From positions 1 to 59,672 of the forward strand of contig CAMIME010000009.1 of the NCBI GenBank assembly GCA_946221035.1: a stretch of 59,672 nt of DNA, written 5' to 3'. Shown in pieces: positions 1 to 9,885 of the stretch. The DNA comes from an uncultured Campylobacter sp. (lineage in GTDB: Bacteria > Actinomycetota > Actinomycetes > Mycobacteriales > Mycobacteriaceae). Under the pieces are notes generated by a model. The model was not told the origin of the DNA, did no database searches, and saw nothing but the letters and a program-made list of their open reading frames with translations. Positions within the stretch are counted from its first letter, which is position 1; every line of letters starts with the position of its first letter. The position numbers and the translations under genes were made by a program.

Positions 1-953
1 TCGAGCTGTCCGACAACGTGGTGTCCTACGAGGAGCAGATCCTCAACCCCGAGGCACCGGAGAAGATGATCATCGTCGGCGGCGGCGCCATCGGCATGGA
101 GTTCGCCTACGTGCTGTCCAACTACGGCGTGGATGTCACGGTCATCGAGTACATGGACCGCGTCCTGCCGAATGAGGATAAGGACGTGTCCAAGGAGATC
201 GCGAAGCGCTACAAGAAGCTGGGCGTGAAGCTGCTCACCGGCCACGCCACCACCGAGGTGCGCGACAACGGCTCCGAGGTTGAGGTCGACGTGAAGAAGA
301 ACGGCTCCGACGAGGTCCAGACCCTCACCGCCGATCGCGTCATGATCTCCGTGGGCTTCGCCCCGCGCACCGAGGGCTACGGCCTGGAGAACACCGGCGT
401 GGAGCTCACGGACCGCGGCGCCATCGCCATCGACGAGCGCATGCGTACCAACGTCGACCACATCTACGCCATCGGCGACGTCACCGCGAAGCTCCAGCTC
501 GCTCACGTCGCTGAGGCCCAGGGCATCATCGCCGCCGAGACCATTGCCGGAGCGGAGACCCTCGAGATCGAGGACTACATGATGACCCCGCGCGCCACCT
601 TCTGTAACCCGCAGGTCGCCTCCATGGGCTACACCGAGGAGCAGGCCAAGGAGAAGTGGCCGGACAAGGACATCAAGGTCGCGACCTTCCCGTTCTCCGC
701 CAACGGCAAGGCTGTGGGCCTCAACGAGACTGCGGGCTTTGGCAAGCTCGTCGCCGATGCCGAGTTCGGCGAGATCTTGGGCTGCCACCTCGTCGGCGCG
801 AACGTCTCCGAGCTCATACCGGAGGTCGTGCTCGCGCAGCGCTTCGACCTCACCGCAAACGAGATCGCCCGCTCCATCCACATCCACCCGACGCTGTCGG
901 AGGTGCTCAAGGAGATCGCCCACGGCGTCGAAGGCCACATGATCAACTTCTAA
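1..953 (+). CDS. lpd: Dihydrolipoyl dehydrogenase (E3), C-terminal part, truncated by the window edge
   Basis: FAD/NAD disulfide oxidoreductase that reoxidises dihydrolipoyl groups of the 2-oxoacid dehydrogenase complexes in the cytoplasm. The reading frame is open from base 3, so the N-terminal FAD-binding domain and redox-active Cys pair lie outside the window. Visible: the NAD-binding Rossmann motif GGGAIGMEFAYVLSNYG, the second FAD-contact segment YAIGDVT, and the C-terminal dimerisation domain ending in the IHIHPTLSE segment with the catalytic His. The last codon is followed within 25 bases by a strong terminator, so transcription probably stops here. The GTG at 18 is only an internal codon. 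Identification is firm from the domain order and the HPTLSE signature. Confidence 0.95.
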   Translation, partial: ELSDNVVSYEEQILNPEAPEKMIIVGGGAIGMEFAYVLSNYGVDVTVIEYMDRVLPNEDKDVSKEIAKRYKKLGVKLLTGHATTEVRDNGSEVEVDVKKNGSDEVQTLTADRVMISVGFAPRTEGYGLENTGVELTDRGAIAIDERMRTNVDHIYAIGDVTAKLQLAHVAEAQGIIAAETIAGAETLEIEDYMMTPRATFCNPQVASMGYTEEQAKEKWPDKDIKVATFPFSANGKAVGLNETAGFGKLVADAEFGEILGCHLVGANVSELIPEVVLAQRFDLTANEIARSIHIHPTLSEVLKEIAHGVEGHMINF

Positions 954-962
954 GCGCATACC

Positions 963-973
963 GCTTATCGACG
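963..973 (+). repeat. First of 12 copies of the interspersed 11-mer GCTTATCGACG
   Basis: Exact copies on the + strand lie at 963, 6949, 15200, 16779, 20675, 30316 and 32497 (first base). On the - strand they occupy 1085-1095, 13303-13313, 16564-16574, 43943-43953 and 55559-55569. Two are intergenic and ten lie inside genes, in more than one reading phase. One-mismatch relatives lie at 24773-24783, 36724-36734, 52176-52186 and 58049-58059. No known corynebacterial motif is recognised in it. It differs from the DnaA box TTATCCACA and is not palindromic. The function is unknown; see findings. Confidence 0.8.
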
Positions 974-1000
974 AAACCCCGTGCACCCCACGGGGTTTTC
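974..1000 (+). terminator. Intrinsic terminator of lpd
   Basis: Perfect 10-bp stem AAACCCCGTG / CACGGGGTTT (974-983 and 989-998) with a 5-base loop and a short T run, 20 bases after the lpd stop codon. Confidence 0.85.
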
Positions 1001-1045
1001 TCATGCCCCGCTTTCTCGCACCTCGCCTCGGGGCAGGAAAGGAAG

Positions 1046-1076
1046 GGGGGCCACCGCCTGGAATGCGGTGGCCCCC
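1046..1076 (-). terminator. Intrinsic terminator of the SRPBCC gene
   Basis: Perfect 12-bp stem (1046-1057 with 1065-1076, 7-base loop). Read on the - strand it lies just after the SRPBCC stop codon and is followed by a pyrimidine-rich, T-containing tail (complement of 1035-1045). With the lpd terminator it separates two convergent genes. Confidence 0.75.
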
Positions 1077-1098
1077 GAAGGTGTCGTCGATAAGCGAA

Positions 1099-1563
1099 CT
1101 AGCTCCCGGACACTGCCTCGGCGAGCTTGTCCAGGGACTTGGCCAAGAAGTCGTCGTCGAACTGCTCGGTGAAGGACAGGAGGTTCTCCTCCAGCTCGTC
1201 GCGCTGGTAGGTGAGCTTCACGTTGGTGTTGTCAGCGTCGATCGGCTCGAGCTCGTAGAGCCACTTGGCGCCAACCTTTACCTCTGCAGTGGTGTTTTCC
1301 AGGTTCTTCCAGCCGATGATGCGGTCCTCCTGGAAGGCGAAGACCTCGTTCTTGGTCTGGTAGTCGCCGTCTTCCTTGGTCATGTTCATGGTGAAGATGT
1401 CGCCGACCTTCTGCAGGCGCTCGCCCTGGTCAGCGGAGACGACCATGCCGGAGTCGTCGGTCTCGGCGTGGCGCTGCGGGTTGGAGAGGATGTCGAAGAT
1501 CTCCTTCGCGGGAGCGTCGATCTGTCGGGTTGCGGTGTTCTCAGTGTTCTTGTCAATAGCCAT
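1099..1563 (-). CDS. SRPBCC-fold (START/polyketide cyclase-like) protein
   Basis: 154-residue protein with the N-terminal signature of the SRPBCC fold (RQIDAPAKEIFDILSNPQRHAE), followed by alternating beta strands and a C-terminal amphipathic helix (FTEQFDDDFLAKSLDKLAEAV). Members bind hydrophobic ligands or act as cyclases or hydrolases; nothing here fixes the ligand. It has no signal peptide. ATG 1563 was chosen because TACCCT (1571-1576, complement) ends 7 bases upstream, a leaderless-promoter spacing; a GTG two codons earlier is the alternative. The gene faces lpd and is divergent from sdhC. In C. glutamicum the regulator ramB sits between lpd and sdhC; here this gene occupies the interval. 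Confidence 0.75.
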   Translation of the reverse strand: MAIDKNTENTATRQIDAPAKEIFDILSNPQRHAETDDSGMVVSADQGERLQKVGDIFTMNMTKEDGDYQTKNEVFAFQEDRIIGWKNLENTTAEVKVGAKWLYELEPIDADNTNVKLTYQRDELEENLLSFTEQFDDDFLAKSLDKLAEAVSGS

Positions 1564-1684
1564 GCGCACCAGGGTACCGAAATCCGCAACGACCCGCGTT
1601 GCCGCAGGTTAGGGCAAACTTACCAACCAAAGATTGACACTGATTGGGGTCAGTCATGTCGAAGTTCCACCGGCGGGTGCGCAT

Positions 1685-1700
1685 AGTGGCGAAGATCACA
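1685..1700. promoter_or_regulatory. Possible GlxR (CRP-type) operator upstream of sdhCAB
   Basis: AGTGGCGAAGATCACA matches the TGTGA-N6-TCACA consensus with a perfect right half and three of five bases in the left half. It lies 140 bases before sdhC, an operon known to be cAMP/GlxR-regulated in C. glutamicum. The rest of 1570-1839 holds the sdh promoter region: TATGGT at 1813-1818 is a candidate -10, but no good -35 is visible. Confidence 0.3.
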
Positions 1701-1839
1701 AATCGATCCAATCCTGGGCCGTATGGTGCGGATGTGAAATCGCTGCCCGAAAACTGACGGTTGGCCTGCGGTTGCGCTGGAAGATTGAGGTGTACGCGCG
1801 AGCGATATTTCGTATGGTGATTTCGACACTGGAGGTGCC

Positions 1840-2625
1840 ATGACTGTTCAAAACGCTGCTCAATACGCAGACCGTGAAGCCATTCGTCACGGAAAAATCA
1901 CTGAAAAGCCGTTGCGCAACAACCCGTCGTTCCCGACGTGGGCGCTCAAGCTGACCATGGCCATCACTGGCCTTATCTTTGGCCTGTTCGTCCTGGGCCA
2001 CATGATCGGCAACTTGAAGATCTTCATGCCGCTGCATGCCGACGGCTCCGCGCCGATCGATGACTACGGAGAGTTCCTCCGCACCATCGGTGAGCCGCTC
2101 TTCCCGCGCGAGGGCTTCCTGTGGATCTTGCGCATCTTCCTGCTCGCCTGTCTCGTGCTGCACGTGTGGGGCGCCTTCACGCTGAAGTCCCGCTCCAACC
2201 TCTCTCGCGGCAAGTTCAAGCGCACCAACCTCATGGGCGGCTGGCAGTCCACCGCGACCCGGGCGATGCTGGTGACCGGCATCATCCTGCTGCTGTTCAT
2301 CATCTTCCACCTGCTCGACCTCACCTTCGGTGAAGTTGTCGCCTCCGAAGAGTTTGTCCACGGTGCCGTGCGCAACAACCTGCTGGCCACCTTCGCACCT
2401 GGCCGCTGGTGGGTCACCCTGATCTACGTCATCGCCAACCTCGCGCTGCTGCTGCACCTAACCCACGGCATCTACCTCGCTGTGTCCGACCTGGGCTGGC
2501 TGGGCAAGCGTGGCCACGGCCTCATGGTCCTGCTGGCGTACGTGCTTCCGTTCATTGTCGTCGCAGGTAACGTGATTATGCCGATTGCCATTGCGCTTGG
2601 CTGGGTCCCCGACTTCGCCCGGTAA
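1840..2625 (+). CDS. sdhC: Succinate dehydrogenase cytochrome b subunit
   Basis: Membrane anchor of succinate:menaquinone oxidoreductase, 261 residues, of the single-subunit type with five membrane helices (as in Bacillus SdhC) that carries heme b and the quinone site. Hydrophobic segments start near residues 42 (LTMAITGLIFGLFVLGHMIG), 97, 138, 190 and 230, with His residues in or next to several of them that could ligate heme (HMIG, FHLLDL, LLHLTHG). The start is ATG 1840 behind a GGAGG Shine-Dalgarno at normal spacing. It is the first gene of sdhCAB; sdhA follows after 22 bases containing AAAAGGAGAA. Confidence 0.95.
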   Translation: MTVQNAAQYADREAIRHGKITEKPLRNNPSFPTWALKLTMAITGLIFGLFVLGHMIGNLKIFMPLHADGSAPIDDYGEFLRTIGEPLFPREGFLWILRIFLLACLVLHVWGAFTLKSRSNLSRGKFKRTNLMGGWQSTATRAMLVTGIILLLFIIFHLLDLTFGEVVASEEFVHGAVRNNLLATFAPGRWWVTLIYVIANLALLLHLTHGIYLAVSDLGWLGKRGHGLMVLLAYVLPFIVVAGNVIMPIAIALGWVPDFAR

Positions 2626-2647
2626 CGGCTAGAAAAGGAGAACAACT

Positions 2648-4723
<2,076 letters not shown>

Positions 4724-5473
4724 ATGAAACTCACACTTGAAATCTGGCGTCAGGCCGGCCCGGACACTGAAGGTAGCTTCGAGACGGTGCAGGTCGACGA
4801 CGCCGTCGAGCAGATGTCCATCCTGGAGCTGCTTGACCACGTAAACAACCGCTACGTCGAGGAGGGCAAGGAGCCGTTCACCTTCGCCTCCGACTGCCGC
4901 GAGGGCATCTGTGGCACCTGCGGCCTCTCCGTCAACGGTCGCCCGCACGGCGCGGACCACAACATCACCGCCTGCCTGCAGCGCCTGTTCAACTACAAGG
5001 ACGGCGACACCCTGCGTATCGAGCCGTTCCGCTCCGGCGCATTCCCGGTGATCAAGGACCTGGTCGTGGACCGCTCGGCCCTCGACCGCGTCATGCAGCA
5101 GGGTGGCTACGTCTCCGTCCAGGCGGGTACCGCCCCGGATGCCGACACGCTGGCCGTCAACCACCACGACGCCGAGATGGCGCTGGACTACGCCGCCTGC
5201 ATCGGCTGCGGTGCTTGCGTGGCTGCGTGCCCGAACGGCGCGGCGCACCTGTTCACCGGTGCGAAGCTGAAGCACCTCAAGCTGCTGCCGCTGGGCAAGC
5301 AGGAGCGTGCACGTCGCGCCCGCAAGATGGTCGACGAGCTGGAGACCAACTTCGGCCACTGCTCCCTCTACGGCGAGTGCGCTGACGTGTGCCCGGCCGG
5401 CATTCCGCTGGATGCCGTGGGCGCGATCAACGCCGAGCGCGCACGCGCTGCCTTCAAGGGCGGCGACGACTAG
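4724..5473 (+). CDS. sdhB: Succinate dehydrogenase iron-sulfur subunit
   Basis: 249-residue electron-transfer subunit. The N-terminal plant-ferredoxin domain carries C58, C63, C66 and C84 for the [2Fe-2S] centre (CREGICGTCG). The C-terminal domain carries CIGCGACVAACP (C159, C162, C165, C169) and CSLYGECADVCP (C213, C219, C223) for the [4Fe-4S] and [3Fe-4S] centres. The order and spacing match the Actinobacteria/Bacteroidetes-type enzyme that passes electrons to menaquinone. Its ATG directly follows the sdhA stop codon. Confidence 0.97.
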   Translation: MKLTLEIWRQAGPDTEGSFETVQVDDAVEQMSILELLDHVNNRYVEEGKEPFTFASDCREGICGTCGLSVNGRPHGADHNITACLQRLFNYKDGDTLRIEPFRSGAFPVIKDLVVDRSALDRVMQQGGYVSVQAGTAPDADTLAVNHHDAEMALDYAACIGCGACVAACPNGAAHLFTGAKLKHLKLLPLGKQERARRARKMVDELETNFGHCSLYGECADVCPAGIPLDAVGAINAERARAAFKGGDD

Positions 5474-5524
5474 GCCGCCGTATACTCGACAGCAACTGAG
5501 CATTCATAGGTAAGGACACACATC

Positions 5525-5899
5525 ATGGCTTCCCAGCAGCAGGCAGTGGCCGACATCCGCAGCGAGTCGTTCCCGGACTACGAGGGCAGGATCGAAGACA
5601 CGTACATCGAGGGCTACGACCCGGTTTCCCTCGGCGCACCGCACTCTTCCCTGGCCCGCACCGCGACCTGGGTCGCGATGGGCCTGATCCTGTCTTCCCT
5701 GTTCGGAATCGGCCTGGCTGTGTGGGGCGGTGCCGCGATGGCATTCGGCTTCGGTGCACAGACCCACGACTTGTCGCAGCGTCTGCTGATCCTCGGCCTG
5801 ATCGAGGTGGCGCTGACGCTGGCTGGTGGCTTCGCCCTGATTGCGGTCGGTCGCCGCGATTACAAGGCCTACCGCAAGCGCACTGGCCGCAGGAACTAG
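5525..5899 (+). CDS. Small membrane protein downstream of sdhB, function unknown
   Basis: 124 residues with a soluble acidic N terminus (1-44), two membrane helices (about 46-72 and 82-106) and a basic C-terminal tail (RRDYKAYRKRTGRR), predicting both ends in the cytoplasm. A gene of this type follows sdhB in other corynebacteria, which suggests but does not show a link to the respiratory complex. TATACT at 5481-5486 could be its own -10, and TAAGGA lies before ATG 5525. A terminator follows at 5925. Confidence 0.7.
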   Translation: MASQQQAVADIRSESFPDYEGRIEDTYIEGYDPVSLGAPHSSLARTATWVAMGLILSSLFGIGLAVWGGAAMAFGFGAQTHDLSQRLLILGLIEVALTLAGGFALIAVGRRDYKAYRKRTGRRN

Positions 5900-5924
5900 G
5901 TCCTGAATTAGGGTTCTGCCGCAC

Positions 5925-5954
5925 CGCCCTCACCCTGCCGGGTGGGGGCGTTTT
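5925..5954 (+). terminator. Intrinsic terminator of the sdh transcription unit
   Basis: Stem CGCCCTCACCC / GGGTGGGGGCG (5925-5935 and 5940-5950, one G-T pair), 4-base loop, then TTTT. It closes the sdhCAB plus small-membrane-protein unit. Confidence 0.8.
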
Positions 5955-5995
5955 GCATTCGCGGACGCGCAGGGGGGAGCGGTTTAATCGTAGGC

Positions 5996-7285
5996 ATGAC
6001 TGATCAGTTCACCCCGCCGCTGATGCCGTCGCCCGCCAACGAGGCGGAGCGTCGTCGCGTGCTGCACAACCACAAGGTGTTCGTCACCAGTCTGCTCGGG
6101 GTCATGGCGGTGATCTTCCTCATCTGCTCGTGGTACCAGTCGCGTGGTGTGGCGGGGGCCTGGGTGGGCTACGTGCGCGCCGCGGCAGAGGCCGGCATGG
6201 TGGGCGGCCTGGCGGACTGGTTCGCCGTCACCGCGCTGTTCAAGTACCCGATGGGTATTCCGATTCCGCACACCGCGATCATCCCGAACAAGAAGGATCA
6301 GGTTGCGGATGCGCTCAGCGAGTTCGTCAGCGACAACTTCCTCAACGCCCGGACGATCACGGACAAGGTGATGCAGGCCGGCATACCGCAGAAGGTGGGC
6401 AACTGGCTGTCGAAGCCGGAGAACGCGGAGCGGGTGAGCGAGGAAGTCGGCAAGTTCGCCATCCGCATGGTCGAAGGCATCGACCCGAACGAGGCGCAGC
6501 GCTTCATTCAAGCCCAGGTGGTGGATCGCGTCGCGGAGCCGGTGTGGGGCCCGCCCGCCGGCCGGGCGTTGGAGGGGTTGATCACGGACGGCAAGCTCGA
6601 CCCGGTGGTGGACGACATCGTAAAGTGGGCGCGCCGCAAGGTCGATGGCATGGAAGACACCGTGGTCACCATGATCGATGAGCGCATGCCCAGCTGGGCT
6701 CCGCGCTTCGCCAAAGAGCTCGTGGGCCAGCGCGTCTACGACGAAATGGTGCAGTTCATGCGGGACGTGGACGAGGAACCGCACCACGAGGCGCGCCGCG
6801 CCATCCGCCGACAGCTGTACCAGTTCGCGCAGGACCTGCAGTTCGACGGGGACATGATCACGCGCGTCGAGTCGCTCAAGGGCGACATCATGGGCTCCGC
6901 GGTGGTCACCGGGGCGCCGGCACAGATCTGGGAGCAGCTTTCGCAGTCGCTTATCGACGCAGCGGGGGACGCGGGGTCCACGCTCCGTCGTAAAGCAACG
7001 AGCTCCGCTGAGGAGTGGGGCCGCAAGCTTGCGGGCGACGCGGAGGTGCGCGAGAGCGCGGAGCGCATGCTGCAGAAGGTGACGTTCTACGCGGCGGAGA
7101 ACGGCGCGGATCAGATCGTGGGCATCATCGCGGAGACCATCCAACGGTGGGATGGCCAGGAAGCGGCGGACAAAATCGAGCTCATGGTGGGCAAGGACCT
7201 GCAGTTCATCCGGCTCAACGGCACGATCGTCGGTGCGCTGGCGGGCCTGGTTATTTACACTGTGTCGCAGATCATTTTCTACTGA
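5996..7285 (+). CDS. DUF445 family membrane protein
   Basis: 429 residues. An N-terminal membrane helix (VTSLLGVMAVIFLICSWY) and the DUF445 hallmark AAEAGMVGGLADWFAVTALF are followed by KYPMGIPIPHTAIIPNKKD. A long charged helical middle domain and a C-terminal hydrophobic helix (GTIVGALAGLVIYTVSQIIF) complete the family pattern. Its biochemical role is not established. ATG 5996 is preceded by AGGGGGGAG; the frame is open for 18 more codons upstream but these run through the terminator. The next gene starts 15 bases downstream, so it probably heads a three-gene unit with 7301-8008 and 8012-8326. Confidence 0.85.
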   Translation: MTDQFTPPLMPSPANEAERRRVLHNHKVFVTSLLGVMAVIFLICSWYQSRGVAGAWVGYVRAAAEAGMVGGLADWFAVTALFKYPMGIPIPHTAIIPNKKDQVADALSEFVSDNFLNARTITDKVMQAGIPQKVGNWLSKPENAERVSEEVGKFAIRMVEGIDPNEAQRFIQAQVVDRVAEPVWGPPAGRALEGLITDGKLDPVVDDIVKWARRKVDGMEDTVVTMIDERMPSWAPRFAKELVGQRVYDEMVQFMRDVDEEPHHEARRAIRRQLYQFAQDLQFDGDMITRVESLKGDIMGSAVVTGAPAQIWEQLSQSLIDAAGDAGSTLRRKATSSAEEWGRKLAGDAEVRESAERMLQKVTFYAAENGADQIVGIIAETIQRWDGQEAADKIELMVGKDLQFIRLNGTIVGALAGLVIYTVSQIIFY

Positions 7286-7300
7286 CGCAAGGAGATCACC

Positions 7301-8008
7301 ATGACCGAGAGCAACAACCCGAACACGACCAGCAACACCGGCGAGACCGCAGAGCCGAACTACTCCAAGTACAGCAACGACAGCGCAACCGACCGCGCTG
7401 CGGATGAGACCGGCGCCGAGGAGGTCCGTTCGAACCTGCGCGAGGCGGGCGACGCCCTTCTGGCCGCGGGTTCGGCCCTTGGCGCCGCGTTTGGCAAGGC
7501 GTTCGAGGGGCTGCCGGACCGCGTGAAGTCCGCGTCCGACAGCGCGCGTGCAAGCCTGGACAATGCGACGACCGATGGTGAGGTGCGCTCTTGGGCCACC
7601 AACTTCACCAACGAGGCGGAGAAGGCGTTCAACTCCTTCCGCGAGCGCGACCTGAAGTTCACCGACGACGCGAAGGAAGGTCTTCGCAACCGTGTGGCGG
7701 ACATCCGCGCGTCCTTCGACGAGCGCATGGACAAGGTGGGGTCGAACGCCGAGGGCGAGGAGACGAACGTCGTGGCGGACCTGCGCAACCGCTTCAACGG
7801 CCTCGTGGACCGCATCCAGAGCCAGTTCGGCGAGCAGGGCACCGCAACCGGTACAGCAACCGATACAGTGACGGATTCCGCGACGGGCACCCCAGCGGAC
7901 ACCGCGAAGCGGGGGGATATCATCGAGGGCGAGGTTGTTGCCGACGACGCGGAGGACGTGTTCGGCAGCTACCGCAACAACGTCACCAACCCGAAGGACG
8001 CGAACTAA
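7301..8008 (+). CDS. Helical, charged conserved hypothetical protein
   Basis: 235 residues, no membrane segment or signal peptide. Residues 40-175 look like long amphipathic helices (GDALLAAGSALGAAFGKAF, NFTNEAEKAFNSFRERDLKF) resembling apolipoprotein or phasin-like helical bundles. The tail is low-complexity Thr/Ala/Asp-rich (GTATGTATDTVTDSATG) and ends in an acidic stretch. The start has a clear AAGGAG. Its place between DUF445 and DUF2516 genes suggests a membrane-associated role, which is inference only. Confidence 0.65.
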   Translation: MTESNNPNTTSNTGETAEPNYSKYSNDSATDRAADETGAEEVRSNLREAGDALLAAGSALGAAFGKAFEGLPDRVKSASDSARASLDNATTDGEVRSWATNFTNEAEKAFNSFRERDLKFTDDAKEGLRNRVADIRASFDERMDKVGSNAEGEETNVVADLRNRFNGLVDRIQSQFGEQGTATGTATDTVTDSATGTPADTAKRGDIIEGEVVADDAEDVFGSYRNNVTNPKDAN

Positions 8009-8011
8009 GCC

Positions 8012-8326
8012 ATGGACACCGCTGCAGTGAGCCAGATCATGACCATCATGAGCATCCCCGGCCTGGCCGGGGCGTGGCTGCTGCGGTTGGTGGGCGTCGC
8101 CGGCATTGTCGCCGCGGTGTTCGCAGCGACAACGCGGGCGGACGCGTTTGAGGCGGCGGGGCGGCAGAACAAGATGGCGTGGACCGCAATCCTGGGCGTG
8201 TCAGCGCTCGCCTGCCTGCTGCCGCTGCCGTTCATCGCCTGGTTCGGTGCGGTGGCCATCGGCATCTACTACTTCGACGTGCGCCCCCAGATCACGAACC
8301 TGCTCAACGGTAACTACGACTGGTAG
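8012..8326 (+). CDS. DUF2516 family membrane protein
   Basis: 104 residues with two or three membrane helices and the DUF2516 pattern: DAFEAAGRQNKMAWTAILGVS, then GAVAIGIYYFDVRPQI near the C terminus. Function unknown. ATG 8012 lies three bases after the preceding stop. Its 3' end overlaps the convergent LmeA-like gene by 13 bases. Confidence 0.8.
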   Translation: MDTAAVSQIMTIMSIPGLAGAWLLRLVGVAGIVAAVFAATTRADAFEAAGRQNKMAWTAILGVSALACLLPLPFIAWFGAVAIGIYYFDVRPQITNLLNGNYDW

Positions 8327-9057
8327 GCCGCAGGCGCCTCCAGCTGCTGGAGTTCGTTGAAGTTCACGTTTTCCCCGAAGACGGTCACCTTCAACCCGCC
8401 AGGTACCACCTGAAAATCCTCGACCTGCATCCCGCCGGTTGCTTCCTGCGAGACCCCTTCCGCCATCGCTTCGGTGATGGCGGTTGCCACGTCTTGGGGC
8501 AGTTCAAACCCGAAGAGCTCGGTGCTTCGCGCTTGAAACTCGAGGCGGCCCGAATCCATCACCGGGGCGAGCTCGATGCCCGCGGCACCCGCGGTGAACG
8601 AGATGGTGAACGTGCCCGCCTGGTCGTCGGTGGACACGTCGGAGACGGTGATGATGTTGGACAGGAAGCTGCCCTGGCCCAGCTGTTGTTCCAACTGCTG
8701 GTTGAGCATGGCGCGGATGAAGTCGTTCGGCAGCGTGGTGGTCAGGCGCAGGGACTGGGCCACGGGCTCGCCGCCGGTGAGGCGCACCCGGTCCATGTTC
8801 ACGGTCGATTCCGGTGTGCCCGTGATCTCGTTGCCGTTGACCAGCAGGGTGGAGGGCTGAGAGACTTCGATGTGCGGGAACGTGCCGCCGAGCAGGCCCA
8901 GGGTGACGGGGCTTGAGCCGAACGACACCGACGTGTTCTCCGGGGCCTGGGAGGTGACCTGGTGCGCCACGAAGGTGCGAATGCCGGCCTCCGCGACCGC
9001 GAACAGCAACAGCACCGCCGCGACAATGGACAGGAAGATCTTCCACGCTTTACTCAT
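8314..9057 (-). CDS. LmeA-like (DUF2993) envelope phospholipid-binding protein
   Basis: 247 residues with an N-terminal uncleaved signal-anchor (AWKIFLSIVAAVLLLFAVAEAGIR), then a beta-rich extracytoplasmic domain typical of DUF2993. The mycobacterial member LmeA acts in lipomannan elongation in the periplasm. Family signs are the SFGSSPVTLGLLGG segment near the N terminus and repeated LTTTLPNDFIRAMLNQQL-type helix-strand units. ATG 9057 is supported by TACACT at 9065-9070 (complement) 7 bases upstream. A GTG at 9078 directly after the preceding gene's stop is the alternative start. Confidence 0.75.
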   Translation of the reverse strand: MSKAWKIFLSIVAAVLLLFAVAEAGIRTFVAHQVTSQAPENTSVSFGSSPVTLGLLGGTFPHIEVSQPSTLLVNGNEITGTPESTVNMDRVRLTGGEPVAQSLRLTTTLPNDFIRAMLNQQLEQQLGQGSFLSNIITVSDVSTDDQAGTFTISFTAGAAGIELAPVMDSGRLEFQARSTELFGFELPQDVATAITEAMAEGVSQEATGGMQVEDFQVVPGGLKVTVFGENVNFNELQQLEAPAAYQS

Positions 9058-9078
9058 GCGAAACAGTGTAGAAAGCAC

Positions 9079-9885
9079 TCACGCCGCGGGGGCGACGCAG
9101 CTCCACGGCACGGTGAGGATGTTGTCGCGCAAGTCCCGGCGTTGGGGCGCAACGGGCCAGGTCGCGGCCAGTTCACCCAAGGCCTGGCGCCAGCGCACAC
9201 GCGGTCCGTGGGGCGCCCACCCGGCGGCGTGGTCCCAGGCGGCATCGGCGCTTGAGAGCAGGTCGTAGATCGCCTCGCCCGGCACGTTGCGGTGGATCAG
9301 CGCCTTTGGCAGCCGCTCGGCAACGTCGCTGGGGGCGGCAACGTCGAAGGGGTCCCACGCGAGGGTGAGGGAGATGGGGCCGGAGGCGTCGAGAAGCACC
9401 CAGGCGCAGCGCCTGCCCAGCTCGTCGCAGGTGCCCTCGATGAACAGCCCGCCAGGGGCGAGCCGGGAGCAGACGGTGGACCACACCGCGGGGACCTCGG
9501 CGACGTCGTACTGGCGCAGCACGTTGAAGGCGCGCACGAGGTGGGGGCGGTAGCCGGCGAGCTCGAACCCGCCGAGCTCGAAGCGCACGCCGTCGCGCGG
9601 CGGCAGCACCCGGGCCGGGTCGATTTCCAAGCCCACCACGTCCACCCGCGGGTTGATCTGGCGCAACCACCCGGCCCACTCCACCGTTGTGGTGTGGGAG
9701 GCTCCGTACCCCACGTCCACGGCCAGGGGCGAGCCTGCCCGCAACAGCGACTGGACCCGCGGGTTGAAGCGGGTCCAGCGGTCTGACCTGCGCAGACGGT
9801 TCACGCCAGTGGTGCCGCGGGTGATCACCCCGTACGGCTTGCCGGCGGATTGTTCGGCGCGGAGGTTGTGGTAGTGGGGAATCAG
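9079..9885 (-). CDS. Class I SAM-dependent methyltransferase-like protein
   Basis: The core is a Rossmann methyltransferase: AVDVGYGASHTTTVEWA (motif I with GxG-like loop), VVGLEIDPARV (acidic residue that contacts the SAM ribose), then FNVLRQYDVAEV and LAPGGLFIEGTCDELG. The substrate is unknown. The first ATG/GTG is GTG 9828, but the frame continues upstream as protein-like sequence (HYHNLRAEQSAGKPYGVITR) to a CTG at 9885 that overlaps the preceding TGA stop as CTGA. I use that CTG; 9828 is the conservative alternative. It is cotranscribed with the DUF2505 gene. Confidence 0.7.
   Translation of the reverse strand: MIPHYHNLRAEQSAGKPYGVITRGTTGVNRLRRSDRWTRFNPRVQSLLRAGSPLAVDVGYGASHTTTVEWAGWLRQINPRVDVVGLEIDPARVLPPRDGVRFELGGFELAGYRPHLVRAFNVLRQYDVAEVPAVWSTVCSRLAPGGLFIEGTCDELGRRCAWVLLDASGPISLTLAWDPFDVAAPSDVAERLPKALIHRNVPGEAIYDLLSSADAAWDHAAGWAPHGPRVRWRQALGELAATWPVAPQRRDLRDNILTVPWSCVAPAA

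Noticed and set aside
963..973. GCTTATCGACG copies as DnaA boxes
   Set aside because: They differ from TTATCCACA at a conserved position and lie mostly in coding DNA singly; true boxes occur at 54355-54384.
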